The notes beneath the pieces are model-generated. The model did no database searches. It was given only the letters and a program-made list of their open reading frames with translations, and was not told where the DNA came from. A stretch of DNA of 18,694 bases from Candidatus Woesearchaeota archaeon (lineage in GTDB: Archaea > Nanobdellota > Nanobdellia > SCGC-AAA011-G17 > GW2011-AR20): positions 1 through 18,694 of the forward strand of contig JAGVZB010000001.1 of assembly GCA_018302915.1 (NCBI GenBank), in the 5' to 3' direction. This document shows, in pieces, positions 7,354 through 15,633 of this stretch. The first letter of the stretch is position 1, and the number at the start of each line of letters is the position of its first letter. The translations under genes were made by a program, and so were the position numbers.

Positions 7354-8722
7354 GTTGTCTCAATGGGTTTCCAATTAATGCTATAGAAAGAAATGGATCA
7401 ACTTTTGAAAATGAAATTCCTGAAGGCAATCCTCCAGAACCAAAATCATATAATTTAAGTTCAGAGCCGCCGGCATTAAGTTTTACCAGCCCTATATTTC
7501 TTCCAAAATAACGTGTAACAGACTGATCTTCTGATATCTCTTCAGCTTTCCAACAATCATCAAGTCTTCCATATGGAACTGTCACAGTTTCTATTCTTCT
7601 CCAATTATAACTGGAACTATAACTTCCTTCTCCATTAACTCTGATATTAGAACTGAAAAAAATCCTATTCACCCCTAATCTATCATCACCAATTATTATT
7701 GGCGGACTGTATATAAATTCAAAATCATCCCTTCCTTGATTTATCTTACCTCCGAATGATTTTAAGAAAACATTATCAACAAAACCCTGATAACCTTCAT
7801 TTCCCTGGGTATCTCTTGTGATTGGAACATCAATTCCATTTATTCTCCTAAAACCATTAATTTCAATACCCACTATGTTACGCCCATCAGTATAAGTCCA
7901 CCAGCTACCCTGGCCAAACCTGGTGTAATTCCTCACATCTTTACTGTAATTAACAGTATCAGATGCTGCAGGAAGGAAAAAATTAATGCCAAAAATTGAA
8001 TAAAATTCATATTTTCTATCTTTATTTATGTTAAGACTTGTTCTTTCATTTAAAAAGTCTATTAAATCATCTACATTGTCTGCTATTTCATCGGAAATTT
8101 TTGTAACTGCAGCCACGGGAGCTATTCCTGGAAAAATTGGCACTAAAATGGTTATAGAATCATTCAAAAATGTGGAAAATCTTTTAATTTCATTAAAAGA
8201 CCAATCACCTTTATATTGTATTCCAGGAATACTTAATAAATTATTCTGATCAAAAGTAGGCATACCTTCCAAAAGATAAGCATATATGTCTTCAAATTTA
8301 TTGTAATTGTTTACAACATACATGAGAATATCAAATGATCCATCTAAACCAAGAGTTCTTGTAATTAAATTACCTTTATTAACTTGTAATCCTGGAAAAT
8401 AATTCAAAGAAGGATCTTTGGACATTATCATTAAATTTCCTTTATCATCATTATAAAAACTTATTTCAGCGGAGAATCTTAATCCATCTGACCCTACTGT
8501 TCTTATATTAAAAGATTCGCCAGTAATTTCAGAAGTAATATTTATTTCTCCATTATTATCTGCTCTGTCCTCAAGAGTCTCATATCTTCCATGTGAATTA
8601 CTGCTTCTTGTTGTTCTTTTGCCTTTATTTTCATGAGAAGTTGGATTGCCACATCCAGCCAAAGATCCTAAAATAAATGAACCAGCAAGACAAATAAAAT
8701 GTCTTCTATTTATATCCTTCAT
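7346..8722 (-). CDS. Predicted Tat-exported lipoprotein of unknown function
   Basis: 458 aa. The N-terminus has a twin-arginine motif N-R6-R7-H-F-I, a weakly hydrophobic stretch (CLAGSFILGS) and a lipobox L21-A-G-C24. This predicts export in folded form by the Tat pathway and lipid anchoring at Cys24. A Ser/Asn/Arg-rich linker (residues ~25-45) follows. Residues ~51-110 (DNNGEI to NYFP) resemble residues ~57-118 of the lipoprotein at 10497-12140, so the two are probably related. Residues ~195-215 are hydrophobic (TILVPIFPGIAPVAAV) and could be buried or membrane-facing. The C-terminal half (~270-450) is rich in Gly, Asn and aromatic residues, consistent with a beta structure. No enzyme motif was recognised. 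It has its own promoter and splits a normally compact replication/translation gene cluster. Confidence 0.78.
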   Translation of the reverse strand: MKDINRRHFICLAGSFILGSLAGCGNPTSHENKGKRTTRSSNSHGRYETLEDRADNNGEINITSEITGESFNIRTVGSDGLRFSAEISFYNDDKGNLMIMSKDPSLNYFPGLQVNKGNLITRTLGLDGSFDILMYVVNNYNKFEDIYAYLLEGMPTFDQNNLLSIPGIQYKGDWSFNEIKRFSTFLNDSITILVPIFPGIAPVAAVTKISDEIADNVDDLIDFLNERTSLNINKDRKYEFYSIFGINFFLPAASDTVNYSKDVRNYTRFGQGSWWTYTDGRNIVGIEINGFRRINGIDVPITRDTQGNEGYQGFVDNVFLKSFGGKINQGRDDFEFIYSPPIIIGDDRLGVNRIFFSSNIRVNGEGSYSSSYNWRRIETVTVPYGRLDDCWKAEEISEDQSVTRYFGRNIGLVKLNAGGSELKLYDFGSGGLPSGISFSKVDPFLSIALIGNPLRQHL

Positions 8723-8743
8723 TAAATATAAAAGTAAATAAAA

Positions 8744-8752
8744 ATTTATAAA
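8744..8752 (-). promoter_or_regulatory. TATA box for the Tat-lipoprotein gene
   Basis: On the minus strand TTTATAAAT lies 22-30 nt before the ATG at 8722, in the 31-nt gap directly after the eS27 stop. The T-rich sequence that follows (AATTTTTATTTACTTTTA) could also act as a poly-T terminator for the GINS-eL42-eS27 transcript. Confidence 0.55.
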
Positions 8753-8753
8753 G

Positions 8754-8933
8754 TTATTCCAAGACTTCTAAAACCCTTGCCTTTATCTTGCTCTTCCCGC
8801 CAGTTGGCTCCAGCAATAAATCTCCGCAAACAAGGCACTTGACAGGGCTTGCTGCTTTGCCGAATATTATTTGTTCATTCTTGCATTTGTTGCATCTTAG
8901 CTTAATAAATTTAGATTTTGTTTCCTTGTTCAT
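8754..8933 (-). CDS. rps27e: Small-subunit ribosomal protein eS27
   Basis: 59 aa. A zinc-ribbon protein of the small ribosomal subunit shared by archaea and eukaryotes. The sequence shows FIKLRCNKCKNEQIIFGKAA, then VKCLVCGDLLLEPTGGKSKI and a KARVLEVLE end. The four zinc ligands are the Cys pairs CNKC and CLVC, and CLVCG..L.EPTGGK.KI is the family signature. The length is typical of archaeal members. Its ATG overlaps the eL42 stop by 4 nt (ATGA), and GGTG seven nt upstream may help initiation. eL42 followed by eS27 is a conserved archaeal pair, which supports the call for such a short gene. Confidence 0.96.
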   Translation of the reverse strand: MNKETKSKFIKLRCNKCKNEQIIFGKAASPVKCLVCGDLLLEPTGGKSKIKARVLEVLE

Positions 8934-9250
8934 TCAAACACCGCCCTCTTAGATCTAAATGGATGTGAGGATAACATTGATTTTCCGCATATTTTGCATG
9001 TAAATTTTAAAACAATCTTCTTTGAGACTTTGGCGCCTGTTCTTTTAAATTTGGAAATTGCAGGCTTTGAACCCCATTTTCCCAAGTTGCCAAAACCTCT
9101 TCCTCTTCCTCTTTTCAATGCCCTGTTTTTTCCGCCATGTGATAATGAGTGTGTTGCACTTCTTCCTCTTGATTTAAGCAAAGATACTTTTTGTTCAGTA
9201 TGTTTTTTACAATGTCTACAATATCCATTCTTTTGTTTTGGTAATATCAT
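8930..9250 (-). CDS. rpl44e: Large-subunit ribosomal protein eL42 (L44e)
   Basis: 106 aa. A zinc-binding protein at the E site of the large ribosomal subunit in archaea and eukaryotes. Zinc ligands are visible as YCRHCKKHTEQKV near residues 10-22 and FTCKICGKSML near residues 83-93. The basic middle contains KRGRGRGFGNLGKWGSKP, a family-typical Arg/Gly/Lys segment. The length is usual for archaeal L44e. The gene overlaps GINS upstream and eS27 downstream by 4 nt each (ATGA), so the three form one translationally coupled unit driven from the promoter before GINS. Confidence 0.96.
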   Translation of the reverse strand: MILPKQKNGYCRHCKKHTEQKVSLLKSRGRSATHSLSHGGKNRALKRGRGRGFGNLGKWGSKPAISKFKRTGAKVSKKIVLKFTCKICGKSMLSSHPFRSKRAVFE

Positions 9251-9849
9251 ATTTCCTCTGCCCTTCCTTTCTCAATCATTAATTTTGCAATATCTTCAGG
9301 AAGGTTTGCAATGTCTTCCTCTTCATAAGGTCCATATGTAAATCCATTGCTTCCAATAAATTTTGGAACTGAATTTATAAATCTTATTAGAATTTTATTC
9401 TTAAAATCGCTTTTTATTACTTTCGGTTCCTTTAAAACAGGAAACTTTCCTTCCAAAATGTTTCCAAGAATTCCTTTCCTGTAAATATTCAGATTATCCT
9501 TAATGTTTTCATAAAATTTTAATTCCTCAGCCAAAAGAAGGGAAGTGTCAATTTTACTTTGATTTCTTGAATTTAATAAAGCTAAAGTAAATATTTTGTT
9601 CTCTCTCTTCTCATATAATTCCTTTAAAATTCTGTAAATGCTCTCTAGTTGTTTGGTTGTCCTTTCAATCTCCTTGGCGGCAAAGACATTTTCCTTGCTT
9701 TTTTGGGAATCCAGAATATCTTTTTTATCCTTGATATATTTGATTACATCATTGAAGAAATCATTGTCCAGCTTCTGGATTTCTGCTCTGGATTTCTCTC
9801 TCATTAATAATTCATACAATGTTTCATAAGTTATTATAACATCCCCCAT
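9247..9849 (-). CDS. gins51: DNA replication complex protein GINS (Gins51/Gins15 type)
   Basis: 200 aa. GINS joins MCM and a Cdc45/GAN-type protein in the archaeal CMG-like replicative helicase. The N-terminal helical A domain shows ITYETLYELLMREKSRAEIQ and LDNDFFNDVIKYI, then a long helical stretch with YEKRENKIFTLALLNSR. The C-terminal ~50 residues form the small beta-rich B domain (ILIRFINSVPKFIG, GFTYGPYEEEDIANLPEDIA, LIEKGRAEEI). The A-then-B order identifies the Gins51 (Sld5/Psf1-like) class rather than Gins23. The gene heads the eL42-eS27 operon, and this linkage of Gins15 with ribosomal proteins is known across archaea. No Gins23 gene is present in the window. Confidence 0.93.
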   Translation of the reverse strand: MGDVIITYETLYELLMREKSRAEIQKLDNDFFNDVIKYIKDKKDILDSQKSKENVFAAKEIERTTKQLESIYRILKELYEKRENKIFTLALLNSRNQSKIDTSLLLAEELKFYENIKDNLNIYRKGILGNILEGKFPVLKEPKVIKSDFKNKILIRFINSVPKFIGSNGFTYGPYEEEDIANLPEDIAKLMIEKGRAEEI

Positions 9850-9871
9850 AAATCATAAAATAATCCAAAAA

Positions 9872-9879
9872 TTATTAAA
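9872..9879 (-). promoter_or_regulatory. TATA box for GINS - eL42 - eS27
   Basis: On the minus strand TTTAATAA lies 23-30 nt before the GINS ATG (9849). It sits in the 75-nt divergent gap shared with the phosphoglycerate-mutase-like gene. The match to a strong box A is moderate. Confidence 0.4.
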
Positions 9880-9891
9880 GGTTTAGATAGT

Positions 9892-9900
9892 TTTTTATAT
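9892..9900 (+). promoter_or_regulatory. TATA box for the phosphoglycerate-mutase-like gene
   Basis: TTTTTATAT lies 25-33 nt before the ATG at 9925 and back-to-back with the GINS promoter. It predicts a leaderless or nearly leaderless transcript. Confidence 0.45.
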
Positions 9901-9924
9901 GAATTTTAATGCTTATTATCCTAT

Positions 9925-10500
9925 ATGAATCTTAAGATATATCTCTTCAGGCATGGTCAAACTTATTTCAATGAAGAAAAAAGATTCACTGGTTGGAAAG
10001 ATTCCAAATTGGATAAAGATGGAATAAAAAGTTCTAAAATTATTGCCAAAAAATTAAAAAATAAAAAAATAAATGCAGCTTTTCAATCAAGGCTATCAAG
10101 ATCAAAGAATACATTAAAAGAAGTTTTAAAATACCATCCTGAATGCAAAAAAATAATAATAGATGACCGAATAATTGAACGTTCTTATGGAAAATTACAG
10201 GGAAAATACCATAAAACAATAATTAAGAAATGTGGCAGAAAGCAATTTGACATTTGGCATAGGTCATATAATATATCCCCTCCAGGAGGAGAATCAATAA
10301 AAATGGTTGAAAAAAGAGTTTTATCTTTCATAAGAGATCTAATAAAATATATGAAAAAGAACAAAGTTAATGTTGCCATCTCAGCCCATGGAAATTCCAT
10401 GAGGCCATTTAGAAGATACTTTGAAAAGTTATCAATAAAACAGATGATGAAATTAGAAATGCCATATGATGATGTTTTTGAGTATACAATAAGAATTTAA
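9925..10500 (+). CDS. gpmA: 2,3-bisphosphoglycerate-dependent phosphoglycerate mutase-like histidine phosphatase
   Basis: 191 aa. Members of this fold transfer phosphate through a phospho-histidine; dPGM converts 3- to 2-phosphoglycerate in glycolysis. The catalytic set is present: R9-H10-G11, R59 in SRLSRSKNT, E85 in the dPGM-like signature ERSYGKLQG, and H155 in ISAHGNSMRP. FTGWKDSKL (~21-29) and the GGES segment also match GpmA. It is about 50-60 residues shorter than E. coli GpmA. Part of the loss lies between SPP and GGES, where the longer enzymes carry an insert. The basic, Lys-rich composition is notable. Many archaea instead use a cofactor-independent mutase, so this could be a transferred enzyme or a related phosphatase. 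It ends in a 4-nt convergent overlap with the next gene. Confidence 0.82.
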   Translation: MNLKIYLFRHGQTYFNEEKRFTGWKDSKLDKDGIKSSKIIAKKLKNKKINAAFQSRLSRSKNTLKEVLKYHPECKKIIIDDRIIERSYGKLQGKYHKTIIKKCGRKQFDIWHRSYNISPPGGESIKMVEKRVLSFIRDLIKYMKKNKVNVAISAHGNSMRPFRRYFEKLSIKQMMKLEMPYDDVFEYTIRI

Positions 10501-12140
10501 CGTTCATAAATAACTTCTAACTTTGGCCTTAAACTGGTATCAAGATTATCACTACTATGAACTTTAATTTGATAATCGCTTCCGTATCCTTCTTCTATAT
10601 CTAATTTCATTACCAAACCATTGTTTAAGTTATTAGACCATTCAGAAACTATATCTGTAATATTTACTTCAGTCATAACACCAGGATTACGATAAACAGT
10701 AACATTTTTGTAAAAGTTTGTATTTAGGGGAGGTTGACTATTCCAATTCATATTTTCATTCCAACTAGCAGAGCAGGAATAAATTTTTAAAGAAACTATT
10801 TCATTTTCTACAGGCCAACCAAAAAAACTAAACTTAGCAGATTCTACATTTAAATTTCTTGGCAATTGCGTAAATTCCAAAAATATTCTATTCACTGCAG
10901 TAAGGTCGCCATCCTTATCAAATCCACACCATAATTCATCATCATTTGGACCAGATCCATCATAAATATGGTTCCCAAAAGCATATGCTCTTCTTAAATA
11001 AGTGTCTTTTCCATCCACATAACCAGGCTGCAAAACAAGAGTGTCCAATTCTACTTCATGATTTAAATTTAATACAAAATTCAACTCCTTGCATTCAGGA
11101 TAATGATAATCAGATCTTATAATCCATTTGCTTTTTTCTCTTGATTGGTATCCAGAAGAACTTGCCCTAATAGTATAATCCCCTCCAGTTAGATACTTAA
11201 GAAAATATATCCCATTAATATCTGTAAGAGTAGAAACACTTACAGGGCCTTCAATAGTTTGAATAAATGATCCATTTATTTCATTCCCGTTTTGTCCCCA
11301 TACAGTTCCTTTGATAGTCGAAAAATCTTTTTGAGAAGATTCATGGACTAAAACACCTAAATTATTGCTATAAACATCTATATAATAAGCCTCTTTCTCA
11401 AAGCTTGCACCAAAAAAAGAAGCAACACTATTAACAATGTCATTATAATTGCTTAGTTTATCTACAAAAGTTTGCCTGAATCTAGCAGCCTCTAATGCAA
11501 AAGATAATTCAGGTCTGTTTGATACTTCTGCAACAAATTCTAACATATCTATATTTCTGGTAATTGCATCATTTTCAGAATAAAAATCATGTAAATCGTC
11601 CAATGTTACAGTATCCAGATATCTTAATCTTGGGTTTGTTGAAATACTATAAATATATGGCTCATTTCCATCATGGGTTTCTTTTTTATAATCTCTTCCC
11701 CTTACTTCGCTTAAAAAATGATTTATGCTGAAAGCATCTTCTCCAGAAATGGAAGAAATATCATTTAAGTCAATATAAACTACATCTGGAAAATAGTTTC
11801 CATTAGCATCTTTAGCTAAAAAGCCATAAACATTATGCCCGCCATAAGTAAAATTAATTCCTTTAACATCAATATTATACAAAGCACTTCCTGCTTCGCT
11901 TTTAACTTCAATATCAAATTCTTGGCCGTCAACATCTAAGCCAATTTCTCCATTATTGTTTGTTCTTCCACTATCTTCAACGTATCCTCCATTGCCATTG
12001 CCACCCCCAGGCGGATTATACGGATCAGAAGGGCCTGAGCCACCAGTGCATCCAGATAAAGAAATAAGTCCTGATACTAAAGGGTAATACACTAAATCTC
12101 TAAAAAAAGATGATTTATTTAATTTTTCTAATAAACCCAT
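10497..12140 (-). CDS. Predicted lipoprotein with carboxypeptidase-regulatory-like and DNRLRE-like domains
   Basis: 547 aa. A signal segment (residues ~12-30) ends in the lipobox L28-S-G-C31, followed by a Gly/Pro/Asn-rich linker. Residues ~57-118 (NNNGEI to NYFP) resemble the N-terminal region of the Tat lipoprotein at 7346-8722. Residues ~272-360 look like a carboxypeptidase-regulatory-like beta domain (STIKGTVWGQ, TLTDINGIYFLKYLTGGDYT, ASSSGYQSREK). Residues ~363-547 resemble the DNRLRE domain of secreted proteins (NRIFLEFTQLP, ESAKFSFFG, CSASWNENMNWNSQPP, VNITDIVSEW, SLRPKLEVIYE). Such modules are typical of surface adhesion or carbohydrate-binding proteins. No catalytic residues are obvious. 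It has its own TATA box and is not obviously part of the polymerase operon. Confidence 0.8.
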   Translation of the reverse strand: MGLLEKLNKSSFFRDLVYYPLVSGLISLSGCTGGSGPSDPYNPPGGGNGNGGYVEDSGRTNNNGEIGLDVDGQEFDIEVKSEAGSALYNIDVKGINFTYGGHNVYGFLAKDANGNYFPDVVYIDLNDISSISGEDAFSINHFLSEVRGRDYKKETHDGNEPYIYSISTNPRLRYLDTVTLDDLHDFYSENDAITRNIDMLEFVAEVSNRPELSFALEAARFRQTFVDKLSNYNDIVNSVASFFGASFEKEAYYIDVYSNNLGVLVHESSQKDFSTIKGTVWGQNGNEINGSFIQTIEGPVSVSTLTDINGIYFLKYLTGGDYTIRASSSGYQSREKSKWIIRSDYHYPECKELNFVLNLNHEVELDTLVLQPGYVDGKDTYLRRAYAFGNHIYDGSGPNDDELWCGFDKDGDLTAVNRIFLEFTQLPRNLNVESAKFSFFGWPVENEIVSLKIYSCSASWNENMNWNSQPPLNTNFYKNVTVYRNPGVMTEVNITDIVSEWSNNLNNGLVMKLDIEEGYGSDYQIKVHSSDNLDTSLRPKLEVIYER

Positions 12141-12160
12141 ATAAGATTAATAATAAACTA

Positions 12161-12169
12161 AAATATAAA
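12161..12169 (-). promoter_or_regulatory. TATA box for the 547-aa lipoprotein gene
   Basis: On the minus strand TTTATATTT lies 21-29 nt before the ATG at 12140, in the 34-nt gap after the DP2 stop codon. It suggests separate, leaderless transcription from the cdc6-polymerase operon. Confidence 0.5.
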
Positions 12170-12174
12170 TCTTA

Positions 12175-15100
12175 CTAAAACCACTTTCCCAGTCCTTCTT
12201 GCCTGTCCTCTTCCTTTCCAAAAATACTTTCAATCATCATCTTGGTCAAATCCAGGCTTTGCTGCAGATAAGGGGAGAGGTTGAATTTCTCAGCCAAGCT
12301 TAAGCTGGGCTCCAGGTATTTTGTGATGCTTCCTTCAGAAACTGTTAATATGATTCTCCCGCCGCATTTAAGGCAGCTTCCTGTTAAAGGGGGTCTTCTG
12401 TATTTTGAATTGCAGTTGCTGCACCTGAATTCCTGCTGTGAAAATTTCCTTAAATTACCTCTTATATCTCTCAAGAAATGCCTGTCTATTATCAGTCTTG
12501 CCACATCATCCTCGTCAACAGCCCTTATCTTTTGTGCAAGTTCCATCTGCCCAAGAACTTTTTCCTGCATCGTAGGCAATTTTTTATAAGAGCTATATCT
12601 AACCCCATTATTAATATCAGAAGTGCTATGTGTAAAAAAATATTCATAAGTTTCATTTTCTTTTCCTAATCTGTCATTGACTCTTTCAATCTTAAAATCC
12701 CATGGGTATGCATATTTTTCACAAGCTTGATAAAATTCGAGAGGATATTCCTTGACAATATCCATGTCAAATACCATGTCATCAACCTCGCTGGGTATTA
12801 ATGTTGGTGTTATGACTAAGGGTGTATCCTGCCTTGCTCCTCTGTGTGTGGGAAGATATTTTCTGGAAAAATTAAGCAGTGCATCAAATAATAGCATGAC
12901 AGCCACCTCATCACCATCACAATCCCTCCTGACAGCACAATGCATCAGCGGATGTGCATAAAATCCCTGTGTCTTTGAAAACCCGATGATCCTGCATATT
13001 GTGCCTGCAGAAATATGCGGTGCTAAAGCAACAACCAAATGCCCGACCAAATCATCTCCACTCTTCAAATTATAAAACCTTTTCATGCCATAAAATTTTT
13101 CAAGCAAATCATCGATAAAATTTCCCACTCTGTAAAAAATCTCATCAGAGCCTTCCTGATCAGATGCATCGCACCCAGGCAGTATGACATCCTGTGGTCT
13201 TATCTCTAAAATCTGCTCATCATTAGTTAAATTATTGCCGTCAATGTCCTTGTCATAGCCTAATTCTATTAATTTCTTGACAGAAGTCCCTATTTCCTTG
13301 GGTTTAAATGCTGTAATTGGTAATTCAGTCATGTCGTACCTTATAGTTCCGTCTTTGTTTACATAAATGCTGTGATATGCCCTGAGTATTCCCTTGACCA
13401 AATTCTCAGGGGTATGATCTTCATTGCTTGTGCCTCTGACCCCTTTTATCAGTTCCGGATACTCTCTTGTATTCAGGAATGACATCGCATAATCAAAATA
13501 CTCTTTGATGTTTAACTTTAAATTTTCATAAGGAACTCCCTTTTCATCCTTGGTATAATCCCCATTTTTTAGATATAATTTGTTTGTTTTATTCCTGCAC
13601 TTGTTGCAGTAAGGATAAATACTTTTCAAATTGCATTTTTCGCAATTATACATTGGGAATTGCGCATTTACATATCCTCTTTCAAGTGTGGTGTTAAAGC
13701 TCCTTAATTTTCCTCCTTCCTCTCCGACGGGGAATAAAACATGCGGGCTTCCTGTTAATTTTCTCATCTTTGCTTTTTCAGGCCTGCCCATTCTTGCACC
13801 GATAAATATCCCATTCTTGTCTTTAATTTTTATTTTCAGGTTGTCATTTACAATCTCAAGCACATCTTCTTTGGTTATTTTAAAATCAAGGTAGTTCATG
13901 CAATAAATTAAAGCCCTTGCATTATCTTCTTCAACCACAACATACTCTTTATCAACAATCCTGTGCGGGACACCTAAAAGTTCTAGAATTCTCTTTGAAT
14001 CCTTTTCTTCAATGTCCTGCTTGATATCATAGCTGAATGGAAGGATAATTTTATTTTCTTTGACAGATCCTTTTTCCATCCACTTGATTAAGTTTACGAG
14101 CATCTCCTTATCGATGCTTTTCCAGTGAAATGTAAACTTTGGGTGTAAAGGAATGCTTATCTTCTCTGATATTATTTTTGCATCTTCAAAATCAATTTTA
14201 TGATTGAAATTTTTCAACAATCCATTGTAGATTCCTTCGCTTAATCCTGTCCTGCCATTAAATTCCTTGGAGTCCTTGATTTTGCTTTTTAATTCCTGCA
14301 GCCACCACTCCTCACAATATCCTGGGGGGACTAAAACATGCCCTCTGTTAAGAAAATCACCATAGGGAATCAGGGCATCACCAAGATAAATGATCTCATC
14401 TATGTCTTTGACATACTTTTTTGCTTCAACATAATCATTTAAATAAATCACATCCCCGTTATTTAATTTGACGATTGGTCCTTCTATGCTGTCACAAGAA
14501 TTTAATGTAGTCCCTTTGCTTGGCCTTTCCCATTTTAATTGTGTGCCTATGGCAATATAATCATTTAATACGGCCATTGTGGCTGGATGTATTGCTGTTC
14601 CGCTTAATCCTGTATTCCTGCATCTCCCATACCTTAGCCTGAATGAGCCATTCCTTAATGGATGGCCCAAGACAGGTCTTCCTGCAACAATATCAGAAAC
14701 ATAAACAAAATCTGGTTTTATTTTTTCATCGTTTTCTGCCTGTTTTTTTTCTCTTGCCTTCATTTTCTTTTGCAAGTCTAAAAACTCTTTTAGAAAATAC
14801 CAATGCTCCATTCCCATTTCTTTTCCCCATTTCATGATTTGTTTCCACAATTTTGGAGCTTTTTGTGTTAATCCTTCTGCAACAACCAGACAAACGCCCC
14901 CCCTCAGCTTGTTGGTTTCCATTCTGTCCATATCTTTGTAATTGGAAACATCCCATTTTTCGCTGGGCTCTCCATCTATTTGCACTGGAACATTCCTCAG
15001 CATGAAATCAATCTCCTTTTCACTTGGAAAATACTGTAAGTTTGTAATCTTTTCATGATAGTCCAAAATTTCCGTAGAAAATCTTTTAAGTTCAATTTCA

Positions 15101-15633
15101 GTGGGGTCATATCTTGCATAACCCAGATGTGTCCTGACAAAGTCTGCAATCATAACAGAAACACTTGCTCCTGTACCTCCTGCACTTCTTATGGGCCCAG
15201 AAAAATAAATTGAAAAATAATCCTTGCCGTCTCGTGTTTTTTTTAATTTCAAATGTGTAAATCCTTCTAAAGGACTTGAGACAATGCCATTTGTAACATA
15301 TGCTATTCCTATCCTGATGCCGACTTCCATGGCCTCGATATTATCTTTAAATTTGCAAAATTTTTCCTGAGCAACTTCCTTAGCAATAACAAATGCAACT
15401 CTCCAGTCAAGTTTTCCAAAATGTTCTTCTAATTCATGTATCCTTCTTACAATACCAACACCTTTGACTTGTGGTGCAACAGAAGTGATTAAACCCTCTA
15501 CCCTCTCTGCCATATTTCTTGCTATGGGGATCTCAACAATATCAGCAGGATCAAAACCTTTTGCTCTAGCTTGCTTTGCTATCTCATATATCTCATTTAC
15601 ATTGCTCTCAATTAATTCATTATAATTACTCAT
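12175..15633 (-). CDS. polC: DNA polymerase D large subunit (DP2)
   Basis: 1152 aa. This is the catalytic subunit of the archaeal replicative polymerase PolD, whose two double-psi beta-barrels resemble those of RNA polymerase. The N-terminal signature is visible (YFSGPIRSAGGTGASVSV, YDPTEIELKRFSTEI, NVPVQIDGEP, NKLRGGVCLVVAEGL). The catalytic loop is D904-C-D906-G-D908-E; D906 and D908 match the metal-binding aspartates of Pyrococcus DP2. Two zinc-binding clusters are seen: C664/C667/C676/C679 and C1071/C1074/C1087/C1090. The last eight residues, QEGLGKWF, fit a PCNA-interacting PIP box. There is no intein; the frame is continuous and of usual length. The start overlaps the DP1 end by 8 nt. 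It is the last gene of the cdc6-DP1-DP2 operon. Confidence 0.97.
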   Translation of the reverse strand: MSNYNELIESNVNEIYEIAKQARAKGFDPADIVEIPIARNMAERVEGLITSVAPQVKGVGIVRRIHELEEHFGKLDWRVAFVIAKEVAQEKFCKFKDNIEAMEVGIRIGIAYVTNGIVSSPLEGFTHLKLKKTRDGKDYFSIYFSGPIRSAGGTGASVSVMIADFVRTHLGYARYDPTEIELKRFSTEILDYHEKITNLQYFPSEKEIDFMLRNVPVQIDGEPSEKWDVSNYKDMDRMETNKLRGGVCLVVAEGLTQKAPKLWKQIMKWGKEMGMEHWYFLKEFLDLQKKMKAREKKQAENDEKIKPDFVYVSDIVAGRPVLGHPLRNGSFRLRYGRCRNTGLSGTAIHPATMAVLNDYIAIGTQLKWERPSKGTTLNSCDSIEGPIVKLNNGDVIYLNDYVEAKKYVKDIDEIIYLGDALIPYGDFLNRGHVLVPPGYCEEWWLQELKSKIKDSKEFNGRTGLSEGIYNGLLKNFNHKIDFEDAKIISEKISIPLHPKFTFHWKSIDKEMLVNLIKWMEKGSVKENKIILPFSYDIKQDIEEKDSKRILELLGVPHRIVDKEYVVVEEDNARALIYCMNYLDFKITKEDVLEIVNDNLKIKIKDKNGIFIGARMGRPEKAKMRKLTGSPHVLFPVGEEGGKLRSFNTTLERGYVNAQFPMYNCEKCNLKSIYPYCNKCRNKTNKLYLKNGDYTKDEKGVPYENLKLNIKEYFDYAMSFLNTREYPELIKGVRGTSNEDHTPENLVKGILRAYHSIYVNKDGTIRYDMTELPITAFKPKEIGTSVKKLIELGYDKDIDGNNLTNDEQILEIRPQDVILPGCDASDQEGSDEIFYRVGNFIDDLLEKFYGMKRFYNLKSGDDLVGHLVVALAPHISAGTICRIIGFSKTQGFYAHPLMHCAVRRDCDGDEVAVMLLFDALLNFSRKYLPTHRGARQDTPLVITPTLIPSEVDDMVFDMDIVKEYPLEFYQACEKYAYPWDFKIERVNDRLGKENETYEYFFTHSTSDINNGVRYSSYKKLPTMQEKVLGQMELAQKIRAVDEDDVARLIIDRHFLRDIRGNLRKFSQQEFRCSNCNSKYRRPPLTGSCLKCGGRIILTVSEGSITKYLEPSLSLAEKFNLSPYLQQSLDLTKMMIESIFGKEEDRQEGLGKWF

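Noticed and set aside
12175..15633. Intein in DP2
   Set aside because: Some archaeal DP2 genes carry inteins near the catalytic region. Here the protein is continuous and of normal length, with DCDGDE directly in conserved sequence.
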